Below, piece by piece: positions 9,788 to 18,715 of a stretch of DNA of 64,000 nucleotides; positions within the stretch are counted from its first letter, which is position 1, and each line of letters starts with the position of its first letter. The stretch covers positions 81,242 to 145,241 of the forward strand of contig NZ_JANEYT010000004.1 in assembly GCF_024357955.1 (NCBI RefSeq), read 5' to 3'. The position numbers and the translations under genes are program-made. A model generated the notes under the pieces. That model worked only from the letters and a program-made list of their open reading frames with translations, searched no databases and was not told the DNA's origin. The DNA comes from Photobacterium pectinilyticum. Lineage in GTDB: Bacteria; Pseudomonadota; Gammaproteobacteria; Enterobacterales; Vibrionaceae.

Positions 9788-10258
9788 ATGAAGGTAATTG
9801 AAGGCGCCATCGCGGCACCAAATGCAAAAGTTGCTATCGTAATCGCACGCTTCAACAGCTTTATCAACGAAAGCCTACTTTCAGGTGCGCTAGACGCTCT
9901 GAAACGTCAGGGTCAAGTAAGTGAAGATAACATCACCGTTGTTCGTTGCCCAGGTGCATATGAGCTACCGCTTGTTGCTCAGCAAGTTGCTAAAAGCGAT
10001 CGTTATGATGCTATTGTTGCGCTTGGCTCTGTGATCCGTGGCGGTACGCCACATTTTGATTATGTTGCCGGTGAGTGTAACAAAGGTCTGGCTCAGATTG
10101 CTCTAGAGTACAATACTCCAGTTGCATTCGGTGTTCTGACTGTAGATTCTATCGAACAAGCCATTGAGCGTGCCGGTACCAAGGCTGGTAATAAAGGGGC
10201 AGAGGCTGCACTAAGCGCGCTTGAAATGGTTAATGTCCTGTCCCAAATTGAATCCTAA
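9788..10258 (+). CDS. ribH: 6,7-dimethyl-8-ribityllumazine synthase
   Basis: Lumazine synthase condenses the RibB and RibD pathway products; it normally assembles as pentamers or 60-mer shells. It has 156 residues, with the phosphate and catalytic loop [10 protein letters not shown] (catalytic His89) and the usual RFNSFI start of helix 1. AGGAAGG precedes the ATG. The preceding 139-base gap may carry a weak promoter (TTGGTA, 17 bases, TAGACT near 9714-9742). The stop overlaps the nusB start in TAATG, indicating translational coupling. Confidence 0.98.
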   Translation: MKVIEGAIAAPNAKVAIVIARFNSFINESLLSGALDALKRQGQVSEDNITVVRCPGAYELPLVAQQVAKSDRYDAIVALGSVIRGGTPHFDYVAGECNKGLAQIALEYNTPVAFGVLTVDSIEQAIERAGTKAGNKGAEAALSALEMVNVLSQIES

Positions 10259-10725
10259 TGGGGGTTAGTGTGAAACCAGCCGCACGTCGTAATGCACGTC
10301 ATTTTGCTGTACAAGCAATTTATTCATGGCAAATTACCAAAGGTAATGTTGCTGATATCGAGCAACATTTTCTTACTGACGATAAATTCGAAGAAGAAGA
10401 GCACCAGGCGGAAGCCCCGGCACTTGCAGCACCACATACAGATGTTGCTTATTTCCGTGATCTGCTAACAGGTGTAGTGCTGAACCATCAGGAACTGGAC
10501 AGCAAAATGCGTCCGTACCTGTCGCGTCCTCTACAGGACTTGGATCAGATGGAACTAGCGCTACTTCGTCTTGCTATGTACGAGATGACCAAGCGTGATG
10601 ACGTACCATATAAGGTAGTTATCAACGAAGCTATCGAATTGGCAAAAGCCTTCGGTGCAGAAGATAGCCACAAATTTGTGAATGGTGTGCTGGATAAGGC
10701 TGCGCCATCACTTCGCAAGAAGTAA
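10258..10725 (+). CDS. nusB: Transcription antitermination factor NusB
   Basis: NusB binds boxA with NusE/S10 to prevent premature termination in rRNA operons. The product is all-helical, 155 residues, with the family segments [17 protein letters not shown] at the N-terminus and [18 protein letters not shown] near the C-terminus. The ATG overlaps the ribH stop (TAATG); an internal GTG at 10270 is possible, but the [11 protein letters not shown] start matches relatives. A strong terminator follows, so the rib cluster ends here. Confidence 0.98.
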   Translation: MGVSVKPAARRNARHFAVQAIYSWQITKGNVADIEQHFLTDDKFEEEEHQAEAPALAAPHTDVAYFRDLLTGVVLNHQELDSKMRPYLSRPLQDLDQMELALLRLAMYEMTKRDDVPYKVVINEAIELAKAFGAEDSHKFVNGVLDKAAPSLRKK

Positions 10726-10740
10726 TTACATCGCTATTAT

Positions 10741-10767
10741 AAAAGGCCAGCAATGCTGGCCTTTTTT
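10741..10767 (+). terminator. Terminator of nusB
   Basis: AAAAGGCCAGC and GCTGGCCTTTTTT around a two-base loop. Confidence 0.92.
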
Positions 10768-10787
10768 CTATCTATAAAAAGAAGAAC

Positions 10788-11759
10788 ATGGCAAACGAAT
10801 TTGATTTGATAGCCCGGTATTTTGAAAACCAGGCAGTGAAACGCAAAGATGTTCCTTTGGCCATTGGTGACGACTGTGCTTTGCTGGAAGTTCCTAATGG
10901 TAGCCAACTGGCTGTGAGCACCGATTCCCTGGTGGCAGGAACCCATTTTTTAGCCGATGCTGAACCATCATGGGTTGCCCACAAGGCTCTGGCCTCTAAC
11001 CTCAGTGATCTGGCGGCCATGGGCGCGACCCCTGCCTGGGTATCGCTGGCACTGACCATGCCACAGCCAGATGAAGCTTGGCTAGAAGGGTTCTGCAACG
11101 GCTTTTTTGCCTTGGCGGAATACTACAATGTCCAGTTGGTAGGCGGGGACACGACCAAGGGTCCGCTTAGTATTACCTTGACAGTGCATGGCTTTATCCC
11201 GACAGGGAAAGCGCTGACCCGCAGTGGTGCTCGTTCTGGCGATTGGATTTACGTGACAGGTAACCTCGGCGATAGCGCTGCGGGTCTGGCGTTGCTTCTT
11301 GGCCAGAAAACAGTCAACGATCCTGAATTGGCAGCAACCTTACTTGAGCGGCATCATAAGGCAGAGCCACGCATTCTTGCTGGCCAAGCGCTACGAGGTC
11401 TAGCATCTGCGGCGTTAGATATTTCGGATGGCCTGATTAGTGATCTTGGGCATATTCTGAAACGATCTGGGGTGGCAGCCGAAATTGACGTTGATAAACT
11501 ACCGCTTTCGCCAGAACTTATCGCCTTCGAACCGGAGCGCGATGCAGCATTGCAGTTGGCCTTGGCGAGTGGTGAAGAGTATGAGCTGTGCTTCACCGTA
11601 CCGGAGCAGAACAGGGGCGCGGTTGACACGGCCTTGGCTCGCAGTGGCGTAAGGGCAACCTGTATTGGCCAGTTACGGCCGGGACACGGTATTACCTTGG
11701 TTCGCGAGCGCCAGCCGCTGAACTGGAAACTGCACGGATATGATCATTTTGCGGAGTAA
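10788..11759 (+). CDS. thiL: Thiamine-monophosphate kinase
   Basis: ThiL phosphorylates thiamine monophosphate to the active cofactor thiamine diphosphate, used by Dxs encoded nearby. It has 323 residues, with the AIR-synthase-like ATP-binding fold and the metal-binding motifs [10 protein letters not shown] and [11 protein letters not shown], then VGGDTTKG and [14 protein letters not shown]. It follows the nusB terminator by about 20 bases, so it needs its own promoter or read-through. Three bases separate it from pgpA. Confidence 0.98.
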   Translation: MANEFDLIARYFENQAVKRKDVPLAIGDDCALLEVPNGSQLAVSTDSLVAGTHFLADAEPSWVAHKALASNLSDLAAMGATPAWVSLALTMPQPDEAWLEGFCNGFFALAEYYNVQLVGGDTTKGPLSITLTVHGFIPTGKALTRSGARSGDWIYVTGNLGDSAAGLALLLGQKTVNDPELAATLLERHHKAEPRILAGQALRGLASAALDISDGLISDLGHILKRSGVAAEIDVDKLPLSPELIAFEPERDAALQLALASGEEYELCFTVPEQNRGAVDTALARSGVRATCIGQLRPGHGITLVRERQPLNWKLHGYDHFAE

Positions 11760-11762
11760 ATT

Positions 11763-12248
11763 GTGGCAAACCCGAAAGATAAAATTAACCTGAAAAACCC
11801 TTGGCATTTCTTGGCTACCGGCTTTGGTAGTGGGCTTTCTCCAGTCATTCCGGGAACCATGGGGACAGTGGCAGCGATCCCGCTATACTTGCTGATGGCA
11901 CAATTGCCCTTTACTGCTTACCTCGTGATCATTGTGGTCGCTGCTCTTATCGGTATCACCATTTGCCAGAAAACCTCTGATGATATGGGTGCCCATGACC
12001 ACGGTAGTATTGTCTGGGATGAATTTGTCGGTTTCTGGATCACTATGGCTATTGCCCCTGTGGTGAGCTGGCAGTGGGTGCTGGCGGGCTTTGTTTTGTT
12101 CCGTTTCTTCGATATGGTCAAGCCGTGGCCAATCAGCTGGTTGGACAAACACGTTCACGGTGGCTTGGGGATCATGGTTGACGATATCCTAGCCGGTTTT
12201 ATGGCGATGATTGCCCTTTGGGGCTTGGGCCATTGGTTGGGCTGGTAA
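11763..12248 (+). CDS. pgpA: Phosphatidylglycerophosphatase A
   Basis: PgpA dephosphorylates phosphatidylglycerophosphate at the inner membrane to give phosphatidylglycerol. It has 161 residues, with three or four membrane segments and the motifs GFGSGLSPVIPGTMGT and HDHGSIVWDEFVG that contain the conserved acidic residues. It starts with GTG three bases after the thiL stop, with GGAG inside the thiL end. The thiL-pgpA pair is common in Gammaproteobacteria. Confidence 0.97.
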   Translation: MANPKDKINLKNPWHFLATGFGSGLSPVIPGTMGTVAAIPLYLLMAQLPFTAYLVIIVVAALIGITICQKTSDDMGAHDHGSIVWDEFVGFWITMAIAPVVSWQWVLAGFVLFRFFDMVKPWPISWLDKHVHGGLGIMVDDILAGFMAMIALWGLGHWLGW

Positions 12249-12272
12249 TCTTACCTACCACACCTTGTGATG

Positions 12273-12299
12273 AAAGCCGCGCGATTGCGCGGCTTTTTT
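12273..12299 (+). terminator. Terminator of pgpA
   Basis: AAAGCCGCGC and GCGCGGCTTTTTT around GATT. Confidence 0.92.
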
Positions 12300-12326
12300 A
12301 TTTCTAATTCAGTGGACTAAGCTTTA

Positions 12327-12393
12327 AGAGGCTAGAGGCTAGAGGCTAGAGGCTAGAGGCTAGAGGCTAGAGGCTAGAGGCTAGAGGCTAGAG
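12327..12393. repeat. Heptamer tandem array 2, (AGAGGCT) x 9.6
   Basis: Nine exact AGAGGCT units (12327-12389) plus AGAG. It is the reverse complement, up to rotation, of the unit at 3668-3714. The array ends three bases before the GGGAG ribosome binding site of the gene starting at 12410. Each unit contains GAGG, a Shine-Dalgarno-like tetramer. Confidence 0.97.
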
Positions 12394-12409
12394 ATAGGGA
12401 GATCAGCGG

Positions 12410-14482
12410 TTGAGTGTACTGAATCGGGTTTATTGGCTTGTTGGGCTTATGTTGTTGTCACCGGTCTGTTTGGCCCAGGTATATCCTTCTACCGGGACGG
12501 CGTGGGTGTTGCCCGGCAGCTGGCAAGAGACGGTAATTGACGGCAAGCCTCATACTGCTGACCAGGTGAAAGCGTGGGAAAGTCAGCATGCCGATGTGGT
12601 GTTTGGCAGTATGCAGGACCCTGAAATTAACCGCCGGATGAATGCGATGGGATACATGTATGCCCATAAATTTGATTGTCGGCCGAGCAAGCAAGAGGCC
12701 TGGCTGAGTCAGCAAGCCTTGAACTCAGGCATGGATGTGGAAGAGGGTTATCTGCACTTTGCCGAAGATACCCAACTAGCAATGGATAGGCCCAATAACG
12801 GGTTGGATTACTTGCTCGAAGGGCGACCTTATCATTTACTGCTGATCCGCAACGGCCAGTTCTCGACAGCGCGTTTACCCATCAAGGTAGAGCCGGATGA
12901 TAAATTGGTCATGTTTGCTTCCTATCCGTTTGAGCGATTGTCGGTCAAAGCCGGAGGGGTCCCTGATATTGCTCGGCACGTGACGAACGATGAAGGGAGT
13001 GTTGAAAAGTGGCTTTCACTTGAGGTGGAGTGGCTCATACAATCTAGAGATGATTTGGCGATCAGGTATGAAGGGCAACTCCAATTGGAGCGAGCATGGC
13101 ACAGTGCCCAGGCATGGTATCAAGGGCGCCATTTAAACACAGGCGAGCCGGGGCTCGCTGCCGGGCTGCGGGTATGGATGTTAGAGCTTGCTTGGCGAAA
13201 ACCCACGGAGGTTGAATCGTTGGCTATAACGCCATGGCTTGAGGTACGCCAGAAGCGCATGTTCATTCCGGGCTGGGATCCTGCCAACGACCTTGATGGT
13301 GATGGCTATATTAATCAGCGAGAGTTCTCATCCAGAGCCAATCGAAAGGCATCGGCACGCTTTCGCCATCAGGCGAGGCTGATCCCTGCAGGCTATATGT
13401 GGCCGGGAACATGCTGGTATCGGGTTAACTTCCTCAATCGTGCGTTCAATAAGCTGCATGTCCAGTGGTATCAAGAAGACTGGCTGCAGCAAGGGCTTTC
13501 TGGTGCATACAACGATGATATGGCGAAGCTACTGGGGGAAAATCAGTTCAAGGTCATATCGGGTGGCGAGGTTCGAGAGCTTGCAATGATGGCGGGGAGC
13601 AAGCAGGTAGAATACGAGTATGCCAAGCAGCTTGCCGACTTCCTCAAGCAAGTTAAAACGTTAACCGGGACACAGTGGCTGGCTGCTAATATTTCCGAGC
13701 TGAATCTTTGGCACTACGCACCCTGGCCGCCAGAACTCAGAGATGTGATCGATGTCTGGTTGCGTGAGCACTACCTGACCCCAGCTATCGGGCTCGATCG
13801 CCTACAGCGTTACTGGGATAGTTTTGCGCTCGCGGGCCAGCAGGACAAGAGCCTGATCATGGCCTCCACGAAAGGGGGGCGAAGCCAGTATTCACCGTCG
13901 GAGCCTGCGGCATGGCAGCAGGATATCGAAACCGGGCTGACATTGTATTATCTCTTCAATGTCCCCGGGCAGACTTTTTACCATAGTTGGAACCAGAGTT
14001 ACCGCTATGGTAGTGGCAATACTACGCCTGATAATTGGTATCAGGCCGGTATCGGCAAGAATATCGCCTATCAACCTACGGCAATGCTTAAAGTGGATAT
14101 AGGCATTCCCGAAGCGGCGCCGGAAGGGGCTGAATTGGTGGTATTTGATGATAAAGGCAAGGAGGCTGACTCTGCTGCAACCAATATTGGTGGTATTCCG
14201 CTACAGCCATCTGGGTGGTATTGGCTTCAACGCAGTGGTTGGTTTGGTGAACTTCCCGAACAGGGTGTCATTGCCCGCCGTTATAGCAAAGGACTCGTTC
14301 TTTACCGAGGAGCAAGGGAGCGTAACAATGCGGCGTTTTTTTCAACCGAGCCGCGAGAAGTTAGCCTTGACGGCTATTATCAGCAGGTGAACGCTGATGG
14401 CAGTCTAGGGCCCGCGGTTAGCCAAGTGTCGCTCAGTGGCTACCAGGGAATGATATTGAAAAGGGCGATAGAGAAAAAATAA
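12410..14482 (+). CDS. Secreted 690-residue protein with an EF-hand loop, unknown function
   Basis: The N-terminus is a signal peptide (hydrophobic residues 8-20, likely cleavage after Ala22 in CLAQ). There is no lipobox or obvious transmembrane anchor. Residues 294-305 form a canonical EF-hand loop, DLDGDGYINQRE, suggesting calcium binding. The rest is rich in Trp and Tyr with mixed alpha/beta character, for example NVPGQTFYHSWNQSYRYG, which would suit a carbohydrate-related secreted enzyme, but I cannot assign a family. Translation probably starts at TTG 12410, eight bases after GGGAG (12397-12401). The gene is alone between two terminators, directly behind a heptamer array. Confidence 0.8.
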   Translation: MSVLNRVYWLVGLMLLSPVCLAQVYPSTGTAWVLPGSWQETVIDGKPHTADQVKAWESQHADVVFGSMQDPEINRRMNAMGYMYAHKFDCRPSKQEAWLSQQALNSGMDVEEGYLHFAEDTQLAMDRPNNGLDYLLEGRPYHLLLIRNGQFSTARLPIKVEPDDKLVMFASYPFERLSVKAGGVPDIARHVTNDEGSVEKWLSLEVEWLIQSRDDLAIRYEGQLQLERAWHSAQAWYQGRHLNTGEPGLAAGLRVWMLELAWRKPTEVESLAITPWLEVRQKRMFIPGWDPANDLDGDGYINQREFSSRANRKASARFRHQARLIPAGYMWPGTCWYRVNFLNRAFNKLHVQWYQEDWLQQGLSGAYNDDMAKLLGENQFKVISGGEVRELAMMAGSKQVEYEYAKQLADFLKQVKTLTGTQWLAANISELNLWHYAPWPPELRDVIDVWLREHYLTPAIGLDRLQRYWDSFALAGQQDKSLIMASTKGGRSQYSPSEPAAWQQDIETGLTLYYLFNVPGQTFYHSWNQSYRYGSGNTTPDNWYQAGIGKNIAYQPTAMLKVDIGIPEAAPEGAELVVFDDKGKEADSAATNIGGIPLQPSGWYWLQRSGWFGELPEQGVIARRYSKGLVLYRGARERNNAAFFSTEPREVSLDGYYQQVNADGSLGPAVSQVSLSGYQGMILKRAIEKK

Positions 14483-14494
14483 ATACTGAACCTA

Positions 14495-14533
14495 ATACCA
14501 ACCTACATAACAACTACTTATCCAGATTGGTAT
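14495..14533. repeat. Palindromic intergenic repeat, family 2, copy A
   Basis: ATACCAACCT and AGATTGGTAT form 10-base arms with one mismatch around CACATAACAACTACTTATCC-like sequence. Related copies occur at 43950-43997, 49103-49158 and, in part, 60257-60284. Confidence 0.8.
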
Positions 14534-14540
14534 AAGAAAG

Positions 14541-14571
14541 TGCCCCAAACAATAGAACATTGCTTGGGGCA
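14541..14571 (-). terminator. Probable terminator of dxs
   Basis: TGCCCCAAACAAT and ATTGCTTGGGGCA pair over 13 positions with one mismatch around AGAAC. On the minus strand the stem is followed by CTTTCTT, a weak T tract. Confidence 0.6.
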
Positions 14572-14604
14572 CAGAGTCTATACGTAAATCAGTGCGGCTG
14601 AGGA

Positions 14605-16464
14605 TTAGTCGATATAAGCGCGGATCTGCTTTTCAATACCTGGACCGTCGATTTCCAGCATTGCATGAAGCTCGGCTTGAGTGCCTTGCTCAATAAAGCG
14701 GTCAGGTAGGCCAAGGTTCAATACCGGCTTGAGTACTTTCTGTTTCATCAAGAACTCGTTGACCCCACTGCCAGCACCGCCGGCAATCGCATTTTCTTCA
14801 ACCGTCACCAACACATCATGGTTGGCGGCCAGTTCAAGGATCAAGGCTTCATCAAGGGGTTTCACAAACCGCATATCGGCAACAGTCGCATTGAGGCTCT
14901 CTGCGGCTTCCAGTGCATAGCTCAACATGGTACCGAAGCTGAGGATAGCGACTTTTTCACCTTCGCGGTGAATCATTCCTTTACCGATTGGCAGGGCCGT
15001 CATTTCACGCTTAGGCACAATCCCCGTCCCACTGCCGCGAGGGTAGCGAACCGCACTCGGGCCTTGGTGCATGTGGCCGGTGTAGAGCATCTGGCGGCAC
15101 TCATTTTCATCGCTTGGCGCCATAATCACCATATTTGGAATACAGCGCATAAAGCTGATATCGAAGGCTCCTTGGTGGGTTTGCCCGTCGGCGCCAACTA
15201 GGCCGCTCCGGTCGATGGCAAACATCACCGGCAGATCCATAATTGCGATATCGTGGATCAACTGATCATAGCCGCGCTGCAGGAACGTCGAGTAAATTGC
15301 CACAACCGGGTGGTAGCCGCCAATGGCCATACCGGTTGCCAGTGTTACAGCATGCTGCTCGGCAATTGCCACATCAAAATACTGTGATGGGTATTCTTTG
15401 GAGAAGCGCACCATACCCGACCCTTCACGCATAGCTGGCGTGATAGCCATCAGCTTTTCATCCTGCTCGGCCATGTCACACAACCAGTCGCCAAAGACAT
15501 TGGAGAAGGTTGGCTGGCTTTTCGCTTTCGGGATTGGATTCTGGTTCAGATCAAACTTAGGGACTGCGTGGTAGTTGATTGGATCCGCTTCGGCAGGGGC
15601 GTAGCCTTTGCCTTTCTTGGTCATAATGTGCAGGAACTGCGGGCCTTTGAGGTTACGCATGTTCTTGAGGGTCTTGACCAGCTCCTCGACATCATGGCCG
15701 TCGATTGGACCGATGTAGTTGAAGCCAAGCTCTTCGAACATGGTTCCCGGAACAACCATGCCTTTGAGATGCTCTTCGGCACGCTTGACCAACTCTTTGA
15801 TGGGGGGCGCACCAGCCAGAACTTTTTTACCGCCTTCACGGATAGTGGTATAGAGGTTACCGGACAGCAAACGTGCTAGGTGATTGTTTAGCGCCCCGAC
15901 ATTTTCTGAGATCGACATTTCGTTGTCGTTGAGGATCACCAGCATGTCTGAGTGGACGCCACCTGCGTGATTCATGGCTTCGAAAGCCATACCAGCAGTA
16001 ATGGCACCATCACCAATGACACTGACAACCTTACGACCCATCCCTTCCTTTTCAGACGCGATAGCCATCCCCAGCCCGGCACTGATTGAGGTGGAAGAGT
16101 GGCCGACAGACAGCACATCGTATTCGCTTTCTTCACGCCACGGGAATGGGTGCACCCCGTTCTTTTGGCGGATGGTCGGCATCTGGTCACGACGGCCAGT
16201 CAGGATTTTGTGCGGATAGGCCTGATGGCCGACATCCCAAATCAGGTGATCGAACGGTGTGTTGTATACAAAATGCAGTGCGACGGTTAACTCGACAGCA
16301 CCCAGGCCAGAGGCAAAGTGGCCACTGCTCTGGCTGACTGAATTCAGTAGGTAGGTGCGTAGCTCGTCGCACACTGCTGGCAGGCTTTCTGCAGGCAGCA
16401 GGCGTAACTCATCTGGGGTGTTGGCCAACGCCAAATGAGGGTATTTCGAAATATCCAGTGTCAT
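14605..16464 (-). CDS. dxs: 1-deoxy-D-xylulose-5-phosphate synthase
   Basis: Dxs joins pyruvate and glyceraldehyde-3-phosphate using thiamine diphosphate, the first step of the MEP isoprenoid pathway. The product is about 619 residues. The ThDP/Mg2+ motif [18 protein letters not shown]...NDNE, the catalytic Glu in [11 protein letters not shown] and the transketolase C-terminal domain are all present. The frame allows a GTG start at 16473, but [10 protein letters not shown] is the family N-terminus, so I use ATG 16464. It is the last gene of xseB-ispA-dxs, 24 bases after ispA. Confidence 0.98.
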   Translation of the reverse strand: MTLDISKYPHLALANTPDELRLLPAESLPAVCDELRTYLLNSVSQSSGHFASGLGAVELTVALHFVYNTPFDHLIWDVGHQAYPHKILTGRRDQMPTIRQKNGVHPFPWREESEYDVLSVGHSSTSISAGLGMAIASEKEGMGRKVVSVIGDGAITAGMAFEAMNHAGGVHSDMLVILNDNEMSISENVGALNNHLARLLSGNLYTTIREGGKKVLAGAPPIKELVKRAEEHLKGMVVPGTMFEELGFNYIGPIDGHDVEELVKTLKNMRNLKGPQFLHIMTKKGKGYAPAEADPINYHAVPKFDLNQNPIPKAKSQPTFSNVFGDWLCDMAEQDEKLMAITPAMREGSGMVRFSKEYPSQYFDVAIAEQHAVTLATGMAIGGYHPVVAIYSTFLQRGYDQLIHDIAIMDLPVMFAIDRSGLVGADGQTHQGAFDISFMRCIPNMVIMAPSDENECRQMLYTGHMHQGPSAVRYPRGSGTGIVPKREMTALPIGKGMIHREGEKVAILSFGTMLSYALEAAESLNATVADMRFVKPLDEALILELAANHDVLVTVEENAIAGGAGSGVNEFLMKQKVLKPVLNLGLPDRFIEQGTQAELHAMLEIDGPGIEKQIRAYID

Positions 16465-16488
16465 AACATTCACGGCGCTTTGCTGTTT

Positions 16489-17391
16489 TTAGTTATTGCG
16501 CTCGATGACGTATCGGGCAAAAACTTCTAGTTGTTCAGTATTGTAAGGGATTGCACTCAATGCGTGTAGTGCCTGTTGGTACAGTTGCTGAGCTTTTGCC
16601 TTGGCGCCATCCAACCCGAGAAGAGCAGGATAGGTACTTTTTTCCAGCTCGATATCCGAACCTTGCGGCTTGCCCAAGGTTTCGGTATCACTTATTACGT
16701 CAAGGATATCGTCTTGGACTTGAAACGCCAAACCAATTGCATCGGCATAGGCATTAAGTTGAGGCAAAATGGCAACGCCTTTTTCACCAGCTGCTAATGC
16801 GCCAAGGCGGACCGCGCAGCGGATCAGGGCACCGGTTTTGTGACGATGGATGTTTTTAAGCTGTTCAAGGCCGACATGTTTACCTTCTGCATCTAGGTCA
16901 AGGGCTTGGCCCATGCACATGCCGCTGGCGCCAGACGCTTTGGCCAGCTCGCGGATCATCGCGACCCGATTGGCTTCACCGTCAGTACCTAGAGAGCCTG
17001 AAGCGAGAATATCAAATGCCAAAGTTTGCAGTGCATCACCAGCCAAAATGGCGGTTGCTTCATCAAAGGCAATATGGCAGGTTGGCTGGCCGCGACGCAG
17101 ATCATCATCATCCATTGCCGGAAGATCATCGTGGATCAACGAATAAGCGTGGATGCACTCTACCGCCGCAGCTGGCGTATCTAGATCAACAATATCGGCA
17201 CCTAGCATCTCTCCGGTAACGTAAGTCAGAAATGGACGGGCACGTTTACCACCCAGAAGAGTACCATGTTTCATGGCCTGGATAAGTGGTAGCTCAGCAA
17301 AAGGCTGGGCATCAATCCACTGTCCAAGCTGTTGGTTATTGCGTGCTTGATAAAACTGAAGTGATTGCGACAGTGATGGCGTGTTATTCAT
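16489..17391 (-). CDS. ispA: Farnesyl diphosphate synthase
   Basis: IspA makes farnesyl diphosphate from DMAPP/IPP. The 300-residue product carries the first aspartate-rich motif DDLPAMDDDDLRRG and the second, DDILD, plus GGKRARPFL at the IPP site. The ATG at 17391 overlaps the xseB stop (ATGAATAA), indicating coupling; an in-frame TTG at 17403 inside xseB is less likely. Confidence 0.98.
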   Translation of the reverse strand: MNNTPSLSQSLQFYQARNNQQLGQWIDAQPFAELPLIQAMKHGTLLGGKRARPFLTYVTGEMLGADIVDLDTPAAAVECIHAYSLIHDDLPAMDDDDLRRGQPTCHIAFDEATAILAGDALQTLAFDILASGSLGTDGEANRVAMIRELAKASGASGMCMGQALDLDAEGKHVGLEQLKNIHRHKTGALIRCAVRLGALAAGEKGVAILPQLNAYADAIGLAFQVQDDILDVISDTETLGKPQGSDIELEKSTYPALLGLDGAKAKAQQLYQQALHALSAIPYNTEQLEVFARYVIERNN

Positions 17392-17626
17392 TATTTGTAT
17401 CAAACTTGGTCAGGGGAGCTTCGTCATCTGCCTGAAGCAGGATTTCAACGCGCTGTTCGGCTTGGGTCAATTTCTGCTGACTAGTGCGAGCAAGGGCAAT
17501 GCCGCGTTCGAATTTTTTCAGTGCATCTTCGAGCGCAATGTCTCCGGATTCCAACTCATTGACGATTGCGTCTAGTTCATCCAGTGCGGCTTCAAAGGCC
17601 ATATTTTCAGGTTTTTTGGCTGCCAT
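17384..17626 (-). CDS. xseB: Exodeoxyribonuclease VII small subunit
   Basis: XseB is the small helical subunit that coats the arm of ExoVII. It has 80 residues, with the family core MAFEAALDELDAIVNELESG followed by a heptad-like region ALEDALKKFERGIALAR. It leads the xseB-ispA-dxs operon, an order conserved in Gammaproteobacteria. The xseA partner is not in this window. Confidence 0.96.
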   Translation of the reverse strand: MAAKKPENMAFEAALDELDAIVNELESGDIALEDALKKFERGIALARTSQQKLTQAEQRVEILLQADDEAPLTKFDTNNE

Positions 17627-17944
17627 AGTGGTGTCATTTCTCTTCTAAGTGCTCGAAAAATAGCGTAGAGCGTAATCTGGGTCAAATTATCTCACAGTAA
17701 TCTGTGTGGCAAACAGGATTTTTCTTTTTTTCTCCCTACAAAGCTAAACCTAAGCAGCAAAGTGCCGATAATAACTTTCAATAACGAAAAATGCTGGTGT
17801 TAGCTTCATATTGAGGTCACCTGAAGCACGAATAATGAACGAATGCAGCCCTTTTGGCATTGTGTCTTTGAAAGGTCACAAGGGGCTCGATACAATGTAC
17901 CGTTCAATACTGATTCACAAGTGCAACGAACTGGAGACTACCAA
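17627..17944. promoter_or_regulatory. Divergent region between xseB and pomA
   Basis: This 318-base gap holds the xseB operon promoter on the minus strand (not resolved) and a sigma-28-like promoter for pomA (17745-17771). An in-frame extension of pomA back to 17843 does not resemble the family and has no ribosome binding site. Confidence 0.6.
17745..17771 (+). promoter_or_regulatory. Sigma-28 (FliA-type) promoter of pomA
   Basis: TAAACCTA, an 11-base spacer, then GCCGATAA. The -10 element is an exact match to the FliA consensus GCCGATAA, the spacer is the consensus length and the -35 keeps TAAA. It lies about 170 bases before the pomA start, as expected for a late flagellar gene. Confidence 0.85.
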
Positions 17945-18706
17945 GTGGATTTGGCGACCCTTATAGGATTAATTGGGGCATTTGCTTTTGTCATTATGGC
18001 CATGGTGCTCGGCGGCAGCTTTGGCATGTTCGTTGACACCCAGTCGATTTTGATTGTTTTGTGTGGTTCGTTGTTTGTAGCCTTGATGCAATACAGCGTT
18101 GGCCAGTTTTTGGGGGCCACCAAAATTGCCGTTAAGGCATTTATGTTCAAGAACGACAATCCGGAAGATTTGATTGCAAAAATTGTCGAGATGGCTGATG
18201 CCGCACGTAAAGGCGGTTTCCTCGCGCTTGAAGAAATGGAAGTGGATAATAGTTTCCTGCGCAAAGGCGTCGATTTGCTGGTGGATGGTCATGATGCCGA
18301 TGTGGTAAGGGCGACACTGCAAAAAGACATCGCCTTGACCAATGAACGTCATGAGCTTGGGATTGGTATCTTCAAAGCGCTTGGCGATGTCGCTCCTGCG
18401 ATGGGGATGATAGGTACCCTGATCGGTCTGGTGGCCATGCTGTCAAACATGGACGACCCTAAATCAATCGGCCCGGCGATGGCCGTTGCCCTTTTGACAA
18501 CCTTATATGGTGCCATTATGGCCAACATGGTGATGTTGCCAATAGCGGCAAAATTGGGTCTGCGCAAAGATGAAGAAAAACTTAACCGCCGTCTGATCCT
18601 TGATGGGGTGTTGGCTATTCAGGATGGTCAGAACCCCCGGGTTATCGACAGCTACCTGAAAAACTATCTCAACGAGAAAAAACGTACCATTAACGTTGAT
18701 GATTAA
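17945..18706 (+). CDS. pomA: Sodium-driven flagellar stator protein PomA
   Basis: PomA with PomB forms the Na+ channel and torque generator of the polar flagellum. It has 253 residues and four membrane helices, with the cytoplasmic loop carrying charged residues (KNDNPEDLIAKIVEMADAARKGGFL) and helices 3-4 in GDVAPAMGMIGTLIGLVAML. I start at GTG 17945, eight bases after GGAG (17933-17936), because VDLATLIGLIGAF aligns with the known PomA N-terminus. pomB follows after nine bases. Confidence 0.97.
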   Translation: MDLATLIGLIGAFAFVIMAMVLGGSFGMFVDTQSILIVLCGSLFVALMQYSVGQFLGATKIAVKAFMFKNDNPEDLIAKIVEMADAARKGGFLALEEMEVDNSFLRKGVDLLVDGHDADVVRATLQKDIALTNERHELGIGIFKALGDVAPAMGMIGTLIGLVAMLSNMDDPKSIGPAMAVALLTTLYGAIMANMVMLPIAAKLGLRKDEEKLNRRLILDGVLAIQDGQNPRVIDSYLKNYLNEKKRTINVDD

Positions 18707-18715
18707 GGAGGGCTG

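Noticed and set aside
3668..12393. Heptamer arrays as CRISPR
   Set aside because: The units are seven contiguous bases with no spacers.
12410..12470. Lipoprotein signal in the 690-residue protein
   Set aside because: Cys20 is preceded by SPV, not a lipobox; a signal peptidase I site after Ala22 fits better.
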